Made by a program: the position numbers and the translations under genes. A DNA stretch of 11,213 nt from contig JAVCCG010000027.1 in NCBI GenBank assembly GCA_030765605.1, forward strand, positions 1-11,213, written 5' to 3'. The notes under the pieces are model-generated. The model had not been told where the DNA came from. It did not search any database and was given only the letters and a program-made list of their open reading frames with translations. This DNA comes from Candidatus Alcyoniella australis (GTDB lineage: Bacteria; Lernaellota; Lernaellaia; JAVCCG01; Alcyoniellaceae). Each line of letters begins with the position of its first letter. Position 1 is the stretch's first letter. Below, piece by piece: positions 1 to 6,922 of this stretch.

Positions 1-2
1 AA

Positions 3-38
3 AAATGCGTGGAGAACCCGGAACGGCTGACCTACTGA
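3..38 (+). CDS. possible 3' end of an upstream gene (partial)
   Basis: The first bases can be read in frame 3 as the last 11 codons of a gene entering from the left edge, ending ...NPERLTY and a TGA at 36-38. Nearly every third codon position in this frame is G or C, as in the confirmed genes of the window, while the other two forward frames have lower third-position GC. The stretch is far too short to identify a product, and the call rests on codon bias alone. It would be convergent with the esterase gene at 158-1051, consistent with the hairpin between them acting as a shared terminator. Confidence 0.25.
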   Translation, partial: KCVENPERLTY

Positions 39-124
39 CTGTTGAGGGTCGCGGATAATGTTAGAGGCGGCATGCAGAACGATATTAAGAAATTTCGTTC
101 CAATGCCCCGCGAGCCCTACACAC

Positions 125-146
125 AAAGATCGTTTTAACGATCTTT
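125..146. terminator. probable bidirectional intrinsic terminator
   Basis: A perfect inverted repeat has arms AAAGATCGTT (125-134) and AACGATCTTT (137-146). RNA from either strand can form a 9-10 bp stem with a tiny T-rich or A-rich loop. It lies about 12 nt beyond the TAA stop of the minus-strand esterase. The A-run/T-run at the stem base supplies U residues on both strands: CTTTGTGTGT on the minus strand and CTTTATCTCT on the plus strand. The stem is not very GC-rich and the U-tracts are interrupted, so efficiency may be moderate. The position between convergent gene ends supports the call. Confidence 0.6.
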
Positions 147-157
147 ATCTCTCCCTG

Positions 158-1051
158 TTACTTGGCCGTTCCGGTGACCCGGTGGATGAAAGCCTTAACG
201 CGCTCGGCGGTTGAGTCGTTTTCGTAACCAAGCTTGAAAAGCAGGCCTATGTGCCCTTTGCGCGGCACGATCGCCAGTTCGGCCGGAGGCGTGGGGTCCT
301 CGCGTTTGGCGTTGAGCGCATCGCAAAAGCGGCGGCTGACCTCCTCGGTAGTCAGGCGGTCGCGCTCGCCGACCACGATCAACGTCGGTGGGAAGTGCGG
401 CGACGCGTGATGGATCGGTGAGTACTCATCCCACATAGCGGGATCGTCGCCGAACACCCCTTCGAGCTTACGGCGGGTCATGTTGCCGGATTTCGCGTTG
501 CTTATCGAATTGGCGATATCGTAGGGGCCTGAGAATCCAATTGCGCCGCTGAACACCTGCGGGGTCAGACCGACCTGCGCCAGGTATTGCGGATCAAGGG
601 CCACGATCGTGGCCAGATGCGCACCGGCCGAATGCCCGCTGATCACGATCTTCTGCGGATCGCCGCCGTAGGAGGCGACGTTGTTCACGGTCCAGGCCAC
701 GGCCTGAGCCACATCGCGCGCGTGTTCGGGGAAGGCCACCCGCGGTGTCAGGCGGTAGTTGATCGAGACGCAGACAAAACCAAGTTGGGCAAAGTTGCGG
801 GCCAGCGCGGTGTGGGGCGGGTTATCCTTGTCGCCGATGCGCCAGGCCCCGCCGTGCACGAAAATCAGCACCGGGTAGGGCCCCGGTCCCAGCGGCGAGA
901 ACACGTCGAGCAGGTGGTATTCCCAGTCCTGCTGATCGCCCTGGAAGTAGCTGATGTCGCGCGCCTCGCGAAGATCCGCGGCCTGGGCGCTGAGCGCCAG
1001 GCACAGCGTGGCAAGAAGAATCAGTACGAGTAATCTGTTGCGATTGAACAT
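158..1051 (-). CDS. secreted carboxylesterase-like alpha/beta hydrolase
   Basis: This 297-residue protein is probably exported and hydrolyses carboxylic esters. Residues 1-25 form a Sec signal peptide: basic start, long Leu-rich core, and an AQA-type cleavage site near residue 24. The mature part has the hallmarks of the esterase/lipase family containing BD-FAE-type enzymes: oxyanion motif HGGAW (66-70), nucleophile elbow GHSAGAH (139-145, Ser141), an acid in GERD (Asp231) and a catalytic His in KGH (His267). Length is typical for a complete family member. GGGAGAG at 1055-1061 gives a good ribosome binding site for the ATG at 1051. The gene is transcribed alone, divergent from the hydrolase/oxidase cluster across a 109 bp spacer, and ends before a hairpin. 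Substrate cannot be read from sequence; feruloyl, acetyl or short-chain acyl esters are all possible. Confidence 0.88.
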   Translation of the reverse strand: MFNRNRLLVLILLATLCLALSAQAADLREARDISYFQGDQQDWEYHLLDVFSPLGPGPYPVLIFVHGGAWRIGDKDNPPHTALARNFAQLGFVCVSINYRLTPRVAFPEHARDVAQAVAWTVNNVASYGGDPQKIVISGHSAGAHLATIVALDPQYLAQVGLTPQVFSGAIGFSGPYDIANSISNAKSGNMTRRKLEGVFGDDPAMWDEYSPIHHASPHFPPTLIVVGERDRLTTEEVSRRFCDALNAKREDPTPPAELAIVPRKGHIGLLFKLGYENDSTAERVKAFIHRVTGTAK

Positions 1052-1124
1052 GTTCTCTCCCGGTCGATAATCCAGGCAAGCATTCTATATCGCCTTGCGC
1101 AGTCGCGGTATAGCCCCGGCCGGT

Positions 1125-1130
1125 TATAAT
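1125..1130 (+). promoter_or_regulatory. candidate sigma-70 -10 element
   Basis: A perfect TATAAT lies 30 bp upstream of the ATG at 1161, in the 109 bp spacer between the divergent hydrolase genes. A start near 1137 would leave a leader of roughly 24 nt containing the ribosome binding site. No convincing TTGACA-like -35 box is found at 16-18 bp, so the promoter may be weak or activator-dependent. It would drive the hydrolase-GlcD-GlcF cluster and perhaps the sigma factor beyond. Confidence 0.42.
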
Positions 1131-1150
1131 GCCTGCGCAAACGCAGCGCG

Positions 1151-1156
1151 AGGAGA
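1151..1156 (+). promoter_or_regulatory. ribosome binding site fixing the start at 1161
   Basis: AGGAGA followed by a 4 nt spacer precedes ATG 1161. The frame is open further upstream to an ATG-equivalent at 1095, but the extra 22 residues are Ala/Arg-rich, match no hydrolase N terminus, and overlap the likely -10 element. The start at 1161 is therefore preferred. Confidence 0.75.
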
Positions 1157-1160
1157 AGCG

Positions 1161-1907
1161 ATGAGCGTGGCCTACAAGATCGGCGAAGCGCAGCTCGATG
1201 GCCGACCGCCGATAGTGGCGATCCACGGTGCGGGCGGAGATAAAAGCGCCTGGCAGGCCGTGCAGCGGCTGGCCGGTTCGCACTGGCCGCTGTTGGCACT
1301 GGATTTGCCCGGACACGGAGCGAGCGACGGCGAATCGTGCGACACGGTGCGCGGCTACCTGGCGCAGGTGATCGCGCTGTGCGACCAATTGGAGATCGCG
1401 CGCGCAATCTGGCTGGGCCACAGCATGGGCGGGGCCATCAGCCAGCTCGCGGCATTGGAGCATCCGGAGCGCGTGGCCGGGCTGGCGCTGGTGGCGACCT
1501 CGGCGCGTCTCAAGGTAGCCGACCAGATTCTGCTTACCCTGCGCGAGGAGCCCGAGCAGTTCTTCATGCTCTTCGAACGCTTCGCCTTTGGCCCCACGGC
1601 AACGCCGCAGATCATCGACCAGTCACAACAGGTGATGCGCGCTGTGGGCGTTGAGGTGCTGATTAACGACTTTCGCGCCTGCAACGCCTTTGACGTGCGC
1701 GAACGCGTGGCGCAGATCGACGCGCCGTGTCTGGCGATCGGCGCGCAGCACGACCTGTTGACCCCGGCCAAACACGTGCAGTGGCTGGCCGAACAGATCC
1801 CGGGCGCGCGCTTCGAGCTGATCGAGGATTCGGGCCACATGCTGCCGCTTGAGGCCTACAAGCAGGTGTCGCAGTTGCTGCTTGATTTCTGCCGGGGGAT
1901 CGGATGA
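1161..1907 (+). CDS. cytoplasmic alpha/beta hydrolase
   Basis: This 248-residue alpha/beta hydrolase fold protein has no signal peptide, so it probably acts in the cytoplasm. Visible elements are the oxyanion region HGAGG (22-26), the strand DLPGHGAS (48-55) typical of the AB-hydrolase 1 family, the nucleophile elbow GHSMGG (86-91, Ser88), a catalytic acid in QHD (Asp198) and the His in SGHM (His226). The triad is complete and the length is standard. Related folds include esterases, lactonases, C-C bond hydrolases and haloperoxidase-like proteins, and sequence alone does not decide among them. Its stop codon overlaps the start of the GlcD-like oxidase gene (ATGA), implying translational coupling. 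A role in releasing or trimming the 2-hydroxyacid used by that oxidase is a reasonable inference, not shown. Confidence 0.85.
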   Translation: MSVAYKIGEAQLDGRPPIVAIHGAGGDKSAWQAVQRLAGSHWPLLALDLPGHGASDGESCDTVRGYLAQVIALCDQLEIARAIWLGHSMGGAISQLAALEHPERVAGLALVATSARLKVADQILLTLREEPEQFFMLFERFAFGPTATPQIIDQSQQVMRAVGVEVLINDFRACNAFDVRERVAQIDAPCLAIGAQHDLLTPAKHVQWLAEQIPGARFELIEDSGHMLPLEAYKQVSQLLLDFCRGIG

Positions 1908-3283
1908 GTGCGCCGACCCGCGGCTCGCTGCTCGATCTGGTGCAAATCGTGGGTCGCGACAACGCGTTGAGCGCGCGCGAGGATCTAGTGCCGTTCGCCG
2001 CCGACGCCAAGGTCGAGGGCGCGGCCCCGGCGCTGGTGCTCTTCCCGCGCGAGGAGCAGCAGGTGTGCGACGTGCTGCGTTATTGCTCGCAACGCGGATT
2101 GCCGGTAGTGCCGCGCGGCGCGGCCACCGGGACCATCGGCGGTGCGATTCCCGAGTTCCCCGGAGCGGTGGTGCTTAGCCTGGAGCGGATGAACCGCATC
2201 GTCGAGATCAACGCGCGCGACGGCTACGCGGAGGTCGAGCCCGGCGTGGTTTGCGACGCGCTCAAGGCCGAGGCCCGCGCGCACGGGCTGTTCTATCCGC
2301 CCGACCCGGCCTCGGCCGACACCTCGACCGTGGGCGGCAACGCCTCGACCAACGCCGGCGGATTGCGCGCGGTGAAGTACGGCGTGACCCGCGATTACGT
2401 GCTGGGGTTGCACGCGGTTCTGAGCTCGGGCGAGCTGATCCGCACCGGCGTGCGCACACGCAAGGGTGTGATGGGCTACGACCTGACGCGGCTGCTGGTC
2501 GGCTCCGAGGGAACCCTGGCCGTAATCACGCGGCTGATCCTGCGGCTGGCGCCCGCGCCGGAGTCGGTGCTCACGCTCAGCGCGTCTTTCGCCGGTATGG
2601 AGCAGGCGGGCGAGGCGGTGGTGGCGCTGATGCAGGGACGCGTATTGCCCGCGGCGCTGGAACTGATGGATCGCGCCAGCCTCGAGGTCGTGCAGGCCGA
2701 ACTTGCGCCGGGCTGCGAGGCGCTGCTGCTGATCGATTGCGACGGCGAGACGCAGCAGGTGCAACGCGAGATCGAACAAATCGAACGGCTGATGCAAGAG
2801 CGCGGCGCGTTGCAGGTCGAGGTGGCGCGCGACCAGGCCCAGTCCGAGCGGCTGTGGAAGGCACGGCGCTCGATCAGCCCGGCGATCTACAAGATCAAAT
2901 CGCGCAAGTTCGCCGAGGACGTGACCGTGCCGATCTCGCGCATTCCCGAGCTGCTGCGCCGCGTGGCGGACGCGGCCGCCCAAAACCGCGTGCTCAACGT
3001 CAACTACGGCCACGCCGGGGACGGCAACATCCACGTCAACGTGTTGTTCGATCCCGACGACCAAGACGAGCGCGCCCGGGCCGAACAAACCGTGCAGCAG
3101 GTATTCCGTATTACCCTCGAACTGGGGGGCACGCTCTCGGGCGAGCACGGCGTGGGCCTGGCCAAACGCGAGGCGTTGCGGCTCGAGATCGACCCGACGC
3201 AGATCGAGTTGCAGCGCCGGATCAAGGCCGCATTCGACCCGGCCGGAATCCTCAATCCCGGGAAAGGGCTGCCCCCGCGCTGA
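1904..3283 (+). CDS. glcD: FAD-linked 2-hydroxyacid oxidase subunit, GlcD-like (D-lactate/glycolate dehydrogenase)
   Basis: This 459-residue flavoprotein oxidises a 2-hydroxyacid such as D-lactate or glycolate to the 2-oxoacid. The N-terminal half is a PCMH/FAD-binding-4 domain: PRGAATG near 70-76, PPDP (132-135), GGNASTNAGG (144-153), YGVTRDYV (159-166) and GSEGTLAVIT (200-209). The C-terminal half is the FAD-oxidase cap with GHAGDGNIHVN (369-379) and SGEHGVG (412-418), which carry the conserved His residues of the family. It ends with FDPAGILNPGK (444-454). It is slightly shorter than E. coli GlcD but looks complete. It overlaps the preceding hydrolase by 4 nt and is followed 6 nt later by a GlcF-like gene, so electrons probably pass to that iron-sulfur partner and on to quinone. 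No GlcE subunit is present. Substrate assignment between lactate and glycolate is open. Confidence 0.92.
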   Translation: MSAPTRGSLLDLVQIVGRDNALSAREDLVPFAADAKVEGAAPALVLFPREEQQVCDVLRYCSQRGLPVVPRGAATGTIGGAIPEFPGAVVLSLERMNRIVEINARDGYAEVEPGVVCDALKAEARAHGLFYPPDPASADTSTVGGNASTNAGGLRAVKYGVTRDYVLGLHAVLSSGELIRTGVRTRKGVMGYDLTRLLVGSEGTLAVITRLILRLAPAPESVLTLSASFAGMEQAGEAVVALMQGRVLPAALELMDRASLEVVQAELAPGCEALLLIDCDGETQQVQREIEQIERLMQERGALQVEVARDQAQSERLWKARRSISPAIYKIKSRKFAEDVTVPISRIPELLRRVADAAAQNRVLNVNYGHAGDGNIHVNVLFDPDDQDERARAEQTVQQVFRITLELGGTLSGEHGVGLAKREALRLEIDPTQIELQRRIKAAFDPAGILNPGKGLPPR

Positions 3284-3289
3284 ACGCAG

Positions 3290-4573
3290 ATGGACCGTGA
3301 AAGGCTGAACTCCATCATCGACGAGCAGGCCCAGCGTTGCGTGCGCTGCGGCAAGTGCCGCTCGGTCTGTCCGGTTTTCGGCGAAGCGCTAAGCGAGCCG
3401 CTGTCCGCGCGGGGCAAGCTTTCGCTGCTGCGCGCGCTACAGGACGGTGAACGGCTCGATCCGCGGCAGGTCGTGGAGCGCCTCGAGGCCTGCCTGCTGT
3501 GCGGACGCTGCGCAGAGGTCTGCAACGCGGGGGTCGAACCGCAGCTCGCGATACGAGCTGCACGCGAACTGCTTCGCGGACGCGAGGGCCTGGGATCGCT
3601 GTGGCGTTTGGCCTACGAGCAGGTGCTGCCGCGGCCCGCGCTGCTTGGTCCGGCGCTGCGCATTGCAACGCGCCTGGCCGCGTTGACCGGCAGCGGACCG
3701 GACGAGGGCAGCGGGATTTTCTATCGCCTGTCACGGCCCGCAGCAATGGAGGGCAGGGCCCTGCCGCGGGTCAGCGGCGAGTTTTTTATCGAGCAGCCCA
3801 GCCAGCCGCGGGCCCGGGGCGAACGACGGGGCAAGGCCGTGCTGTTTTGTGGCTGCGTTCACAACTACGTCGAGCCCGAGGTCAGCCACGCCACGGCGCG
3901 GATGGTCGCGGCCCTGGGATACGATGTGAGCGTGCCGACCGACCAGTGCTGCTGCGGCTTGGCGGCCCACGGTGCGGGGGACGCTCCTGCCGCACAACGC
4001 ATGGCGCGGCGTAATATCGACGCACTGCTGCGCGACGATCCGGACTGGATCGTCACCAACTGCGGTTCGTGCGGCGCGATGCTCAAACACGGGCTGCCCG
4101 AGCTTTTCGAGCATGACGACCCGCAGCGCGAGCGGGCCGAGAAGCTGGCCTCCAAGGTGATCGACGTGCTCGATCTGGTCGACCGTGAGGCGCGGCCGGG
4201 GCTGATTAGGCGTATCGAGCCTGAGGGCGGCGGCAAGGTGACCTACCACGACTCATGTCATCTGCGGCTGGAGATGCAGGTGCGCGATCAGCCGCGGCGG
4301 TTGCTGCGCAGCGCCCTGGGCGAAAATTTCGTCGAGATGCCCGGAGCGCAGTTGTGCTGCGGATCGGGAGGTGCGTTCAGCCTGCACTGCCCGCAGCTCA
4401 GCCGTGCGATACTCGAGCGCAAGCTCGATGGTGTGCGCCGCAGCGGAGCGCAATCCGTGGCCGCGGCCTGCGGCGGATGCCTGTTGCAGCTGCGCGACAT
4501 GGCGCTGAAGATCCCGGGCCTGCGCGTGGAGCACCCGCTGTATTGGCTTGAACCGACCGAGCAAAGTGATTAG
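3290..4573 (+). CDS. glcF: iron-sulfur electron-transfer subunit, GlcF-like (4Fe-4S plus CCG domains)
   Basis: This 427-residue partner of the GlcD-like oxidase most likely carries electrons from its flavin to the membrane quinone pool. Two ferredoxin-like 4Fe-4S motifs sit near the N terminus: CVRCGKCRSVCP (17-28) and CLLCGRCAEVC (68-78). After a variable middle come two cysteine-rich CCG domains. The first includes FCGCVHN, DQCCCGLAAHG and NCGSCGAM. The second includes YHDSCHLR, QLCCGSGGAF and AACGGC. This architecture is that of GlcF, heterodisulfide-reductase-D-like and LutA/LldE-related proteins; direct adjacency to the GlcD gene favours the GlcF role. No transmembrane segment is evident, so association with the membrane would be peripheral. 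There is no clear ribosome binding site; its start lies 6 nt after the oxidase stop, suggesting translational coupling. Confidence 0.9.
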   Translation: MDRERLNSIIDEQAQRCVRCGKCRSVCPVFGEALSEPLSARGKLSLLRALQDGERLDPRQVVERLEACLLCGRCAEVCNAGVEPQLAIRAARELLRGREGLGSLWRLAYEQVLPRPALLGPALRIATRLAALTGSGPDEGSGIFYRLSRPAAMEGRALPRVSGEFFIEQPSQPRARGERRGKAVLFCGCVHNYVEPEVSHATARMVAALGYDVSVPTDQCCCGLAAHGAGDAPAAQRMARRNIDALLRDDPDWIVTNCGSCGAMLKHGLPELFEHDDPQRERAEKLASKVIDVLDLVDREARPGLIRRIEPEGGGKVTYHDSCHLRLEMQVRDQPRRLLRSALGENFVEMPGAQLCCGSGGAFSLHCPQLSRAILERKLDGVRRSGAQSVAAACGGCLLQLRDMALKIPGLRVEHPLYWLEPTEQSD

Positions 4574-4610
4574 TCTTTTCATGCTGTAATTAGTGGAAAA
4601 AGCGAAAGAG

Positions 4611-5585
4611 ATGTCGGACGAAAAGCAGAAAGCAACGCAGGAAAATACCAGCGATGACGTGGAGGTAATACCTCCTACGGATTCGTCCGACCACGGCGGC
4701 AAACCGGCCGAGCCGTTTCCGACGATAGACAAAAAGGGCGAGCAGGTCGGCCTGGTCTCGCTGACCCCGCTGCAGCGCTACTTGGCCGAGGTCCGGCGTT
4801 TTCCGCTGCTCACGCGCGAGCAGGAGAAAGATCTGGCCGTGCGGCTGTTTGAAAAGAACGACGCCGAGGCCGCCTACCGATTGGTGGTGAGCAATTTACG
4901 GTTAGTAGTAAAAATCGCCATGGACTTCCGCCGGGCGTTCGTCAACGTGCTCGACCTGATTCAGGAGGGGAACATCGGCCTGATGCAGGCGGTGTCCAAG
5001 TACGATCCCTACCGCGGCACCAAGCTCTCGAGCTACGCCGCGTGGTGGATCAAGGCCTACATCCTGCGCTACATCCTCAACAACTGGCGGATGGTCAAGG
5101 CCGGTACGACCCAGGCCCAGCGCAAGCTGTTCTACAATCTGCAGAAAGAGAAGGAGCGGCTCTCGGCGATGGGCATCGAGCCCAGCGCGCAGCTGATCGC
5201 CAAGCAGCTCGACGTGCCCACCCGCGAGGTGGTCGAGATGGAGAAGCGCATGGAGCGGCCCGAGATGTCGCTCGACGCTCCGCTGTCCCGGGACGGCAGC
5301 GGCACGGCGATGGACCTGATTCCCGCCAGAACGCAGCAGCCCGACGAGCTGGTCGAAAAAGCCGACCAGGCCCAGCGCGTCAGCGATCTGCTCGAGGAGT
5401 TCAGCCTGACCCTGAATGAGAAGGAGAGCTTCATCTATCGCAATCGGATGCTCGCCGAGGACCCGATGACCCTGCAGGAGATCGGCGACGAATACGACAT
5501 CAGCCGCGAGCGCGTGCGCCAGATCGAGAAGAAGCTGATGTCCAAGCTCAAGGACTTCATGGTACAAAATGATTTTGAATACTGA
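4611..5585 (+). CDS. rpoH: RNA polymerase sigma factor, RpoH (sigma-32) type
   Basis: This is an alternative sigma-70-family factor of 324 residues from ATG 4611; an in-frame GTG at 4593 would add six. Region 1.2/2 starts at LTPLQRYLAEVRRFPLLTRE (51-70). Region 2.1-2.4 spans about 88-163, including VLDLIQEGNIGLMQAVSKYD. The RpoH box QRKLFYNLQKEKERL (170-184), the signature separating sigma-32 from RpoD, RpoS and flagellar sigmas, follows directly. Region 4 has the helix-turn-helix TLQEIGDEYDISRERVRQIE (287-306). There is no region 1.1, which argues against RpoD. The first ~48 residues are a polar, acidic, Pro-rich extension not seen in the 284-residue E. coli protein. The gene begins 37 nt after the GlcF-like gene. 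In known bacteria RpoH directs heat-shock chaperone and protease genes; which promoters it uses here is not visible. Confidence 0.88.
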   Translation: MSDEKQKATQENTSDDVEVIPPTDSSDHGGKPAEPFPTIDKKGEQVGLVSLTPLQRYLAEVRRFPLLTREQEKDLAVRLFEKNDAEAAYRLVVSNLRLVVKIAMDFRRAFVNVLDLIQEGNIGLMQAVSKYDPYRGTKLSSYAAWWIKAYILRYILNNWRMVKAGTTQAQRKLFYNLQKEKERLSAMGIEPSAQLIAKQLDVPTREVVEMEKRMERPEMSLDAPLSRDGSGTAMDLIPARTQQPDELVEKADQAQRVSDLLEEFSLTLNEKESFIYRNRMLAEDPMTLQEIGDEYDISRERVRQIEKKLMSKLKDFMVQNDFEY

Positions 5586-5622
5586 CCGCGGGTTTCTGGA
5601 CCCACGAGATCGAGGGGGCGCG

Positions 5623-6051
5623 ATGAGAACGACGTTGGCATTGACCGCCGTACTGGCCGCGGCGCTGCTGCTCTTTGGCTGCGGCGTGGACGAGGGAGTG
5701 CAGTCCCAGATCGTGCTGTTTCTCGAGCAGAACGCGCAGCATGCCGGGCAGGAGAACATCGAGGACTACATGGGCGACCTGTCCAGCGACAACGTGCAGC
5801 GCGATACGACCCGCGATCGCGCGGCCGAGCTGTTCGAGGATTACGATCTGAGCTACACCCTGGACGAGGTCGTGGTGCTCAAGGCCGACGCCGACCGCGC
5901 CGAGGTCAGCGTCAAGCAGTCCACGCGCAAGGTCGCGGGTGACGAGCCGTTCAACGACAACCAGGTGGAGCTGGTCTACACCCTGGTGCGCCAGGACGGC
6001 GCGTGGAAGATCCAGGACTCGCGGGTCAAGAGCATCCATCGCATCTATTAG
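5623..6051 (+). CDS. small lipoprotein with NTF2-like fold, function unknown
   Basis: This 142-residue protein starts at ATG 5623 behind the purine-rich CGAGGGGG (5611-5618). The frame is open back to 5569 inside the sigma-factor gene, but only the later start puts a signal peptide at the N terminus. Residues 1-20 are a lipoprotein signal with lipobox LFGC (Cys20), so the protein is expected to be membrane-anchored and exposed to the periplasm. The mature part has an amphipathic helical stretch, then alternating strands ending in VELVYTLVRQDGAWKIQDSR. That pattern recalls NTF2-like/SnoaL-like domains with a W-K-I final strand. The fold call is from pattern only, and no catalytic residues stand out. 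It follows the sigma factor after 37 nt and may be co-transcribed with it. Confidence 0.7.
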   Translation: MRTTLALTAVLAAALLLFGCGVDEGVQSQIVLFLEQNAQHAGQENIEDYMGDLSSDNVQRDTTRDRAAELFEDYDLSYTLDEVVVLKADADRAEVSVKQSTRKVAGDEPFNDNQVELVYTLVRQDGAWKIQDSRVKSIHRIY

Positions 6052-6070
6052 TGGGATGACGGAGTTGGTT

Positions 6071-6874
6071 ATGCGCCGAAATGCCGGACTGATCGCGGTT
6101 CTGCTGATGTTGCTGATCGCCGTTCCAGCCCTGGCCTGGGAGCCGCCGCAGATCTTCAACACGCCGTGGTACCAGCCGCTGCAGTACGACTACGCACGCT
6201 TCCCCTACGACCGCGAGGCCGCGACCGCGCTGCTTCAGGCCCTTGACCCGGGCCATGCGGTGGGCCTGGACGCGCGCGGTTTTCTCGAGACCCAGAAGTA
6301 TCGCGCGCACTTCATCTTCGCGCCGTCCCCGGCCTCGCAGCCGCAGACGCGGGTTGCGCTGATCTATCAGAAGCGCCTTGATTTGGACGGCGGCGATTGG
6401 CTGCTGATCGAGCACAACGCCCGCGACGGCTCGACACGCGAACTGGTGCGGGCCATGACCTTGCTGCTGCGGCCGGTGGATCTCGATGGCGACGGCGTCT
6501 ACGAGCTGCACCTGACCCAGGGCGAGATCGCCGACGGCTATCAGAACTACCGCGACCGCGTGCTGCGCCTCGACGCGTCCGGCGCGTTTCAGGAACTACT
6601 CAGCATCAACTCGATGGACACCTCGGGCCTGATCCCGCGTCACCCGACGGTGGACCGCGACTGCCGCTTGCAGATCACGGACCTCGACGCGGATGGCGAC
6701 CTGGACGTCAGCTCGCTGTGCTGCATTCGCCATTACACCAGCAGACGCAGTAAAGACCCGGCCGTGCTCTCGCTTACGCAGTACCAGGCCACGCAGTACC
6801 TGCTCGAGAACGGCGCGTTGGTCAAGGGCCGCATTGACGAGGTCGGTCGCGTACTGCCGCCGCGCTCCAACTGA
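6071..6874 (+). CDS. secreted protein with DxDxDG calcium-binding-like motifs, function unknown
   Basis: This 267-residue protein starts at ATG 6071, chosen because GGAG (6061-6064) precedes it by 6 nt and the N terminus is then a clean Sec signal peptide (MRRNAGLIAV..., AxA cleavage near residue 22). An ATG at 6056 is the alternative. There is no lipobox Cys. Two acidic loops, DLDGDGVYEL (137-146) and DLDADGDLDV (204-213), match the DxDxDG calcium loops found in FG-GAP/VCBS beta-propeller and dockerin-type proteins. Each follows a predicted strand ending in a hydrophobic residue, as in FG-GAP repeats. Two repeats are too few for a full propeller. A CC pair lies near 217-218. I do not recognise the family. 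It lies 19 nt after the lipoprotein gene and probably shares its transcript. Confidence 0.65.
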   Translation: MRRNAGLIAVLLMLLIAVPALAWEPPQIFNTPWYQPLQYDYARFPYDREAATALLQALDPGHAVGLDARGFLETQKYRAHFIFAPSPASQPQTRVALIYQKRLDLDGGDWLLIEHNARDGSTRELVRAMTLLLRPVDLDGDGVYELHLTQGEIADGYQNYRDRVLRLDASGAFQELLSINSMDTSGLIPRHPTVDRDCRLQITDLDADGDLDVSSLCCIRHYTSRRSKDPAVLSLTQYQATQYLLENGALVKGRIDEVGRVLPPRSN

Positions 6875-6889
6875 TGCTCGCGCCGCTGA

Positions 6890-6905
6890 CCGGCGGGTCC
6901 GCCGG
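6890..6905 (+). repeat. GC-rich inverted repeat ahead of the EndoQ-helicase gene
   Basis: CCGGCGG (6890-6896) and CCGCCGG (6899-6905) are perfect complements around a GT centre and can fold into a 6-7 bp very GC-rich hairpin. It sits in the 48 nt gap between the secreted protein stop (6874) and ATG 6923. No U-run follows, so it is not a standard intrinsic terminator. It may attenuate read-through or affect translation initiation, since no ribosome binding site is visible in the remaining 17 nt. Confidence 0.4.
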
Positions 6906-6922
6906 CGATCGATTCGCATTCG

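Noticed and set aside
72-227. Small plus-strand frame with a start at 72 preceded by AGAGGCGG
   Set aside because: It runs through the terminator-like hairpin and into the C-terminal coding end of the esterase on the other strand, and its codon usage is unlike the real genes.
1985-3148. A 387-codon open frame on the minus strand
   Set aside because: Antisense to the well-supported GlcD-like gene and of biased composition (His, Arg, Gln, Ala) without recognisable motifs.
4547-4590. Heat-shock (sigma-32) or extended -10 promoter ahead of the sigma factor: CTTGAA at 4547-4552, TGCTGTAAT at 4582-4590
   Set aside because: The CTTGAA box has no CCCCAT-like partner 13-15 bp downstream, and TGTAAT lacks the key A at position 2 of the -10 hexamer with no -35 at proper spacing. 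Both are probably chance, and CTTGAA is within coding sequence.
4574-4613. RNA thermometer hiding the sigma-factor start (CTTTTC against GAAAAAG/GAAAGAG)
   Set aside because: Pairing is only about five weak A-U/G-U pairs with mismatches, too little to claim a structured switch.
4611-5585. Housekeeping sigma factor RpoD as the identity of this gene
   Set aside because: No region 1.1 or long non-conserved insert, the length is about 324 residues, and the QRKLFYNL box after region 2 is the sigma-32 signature.
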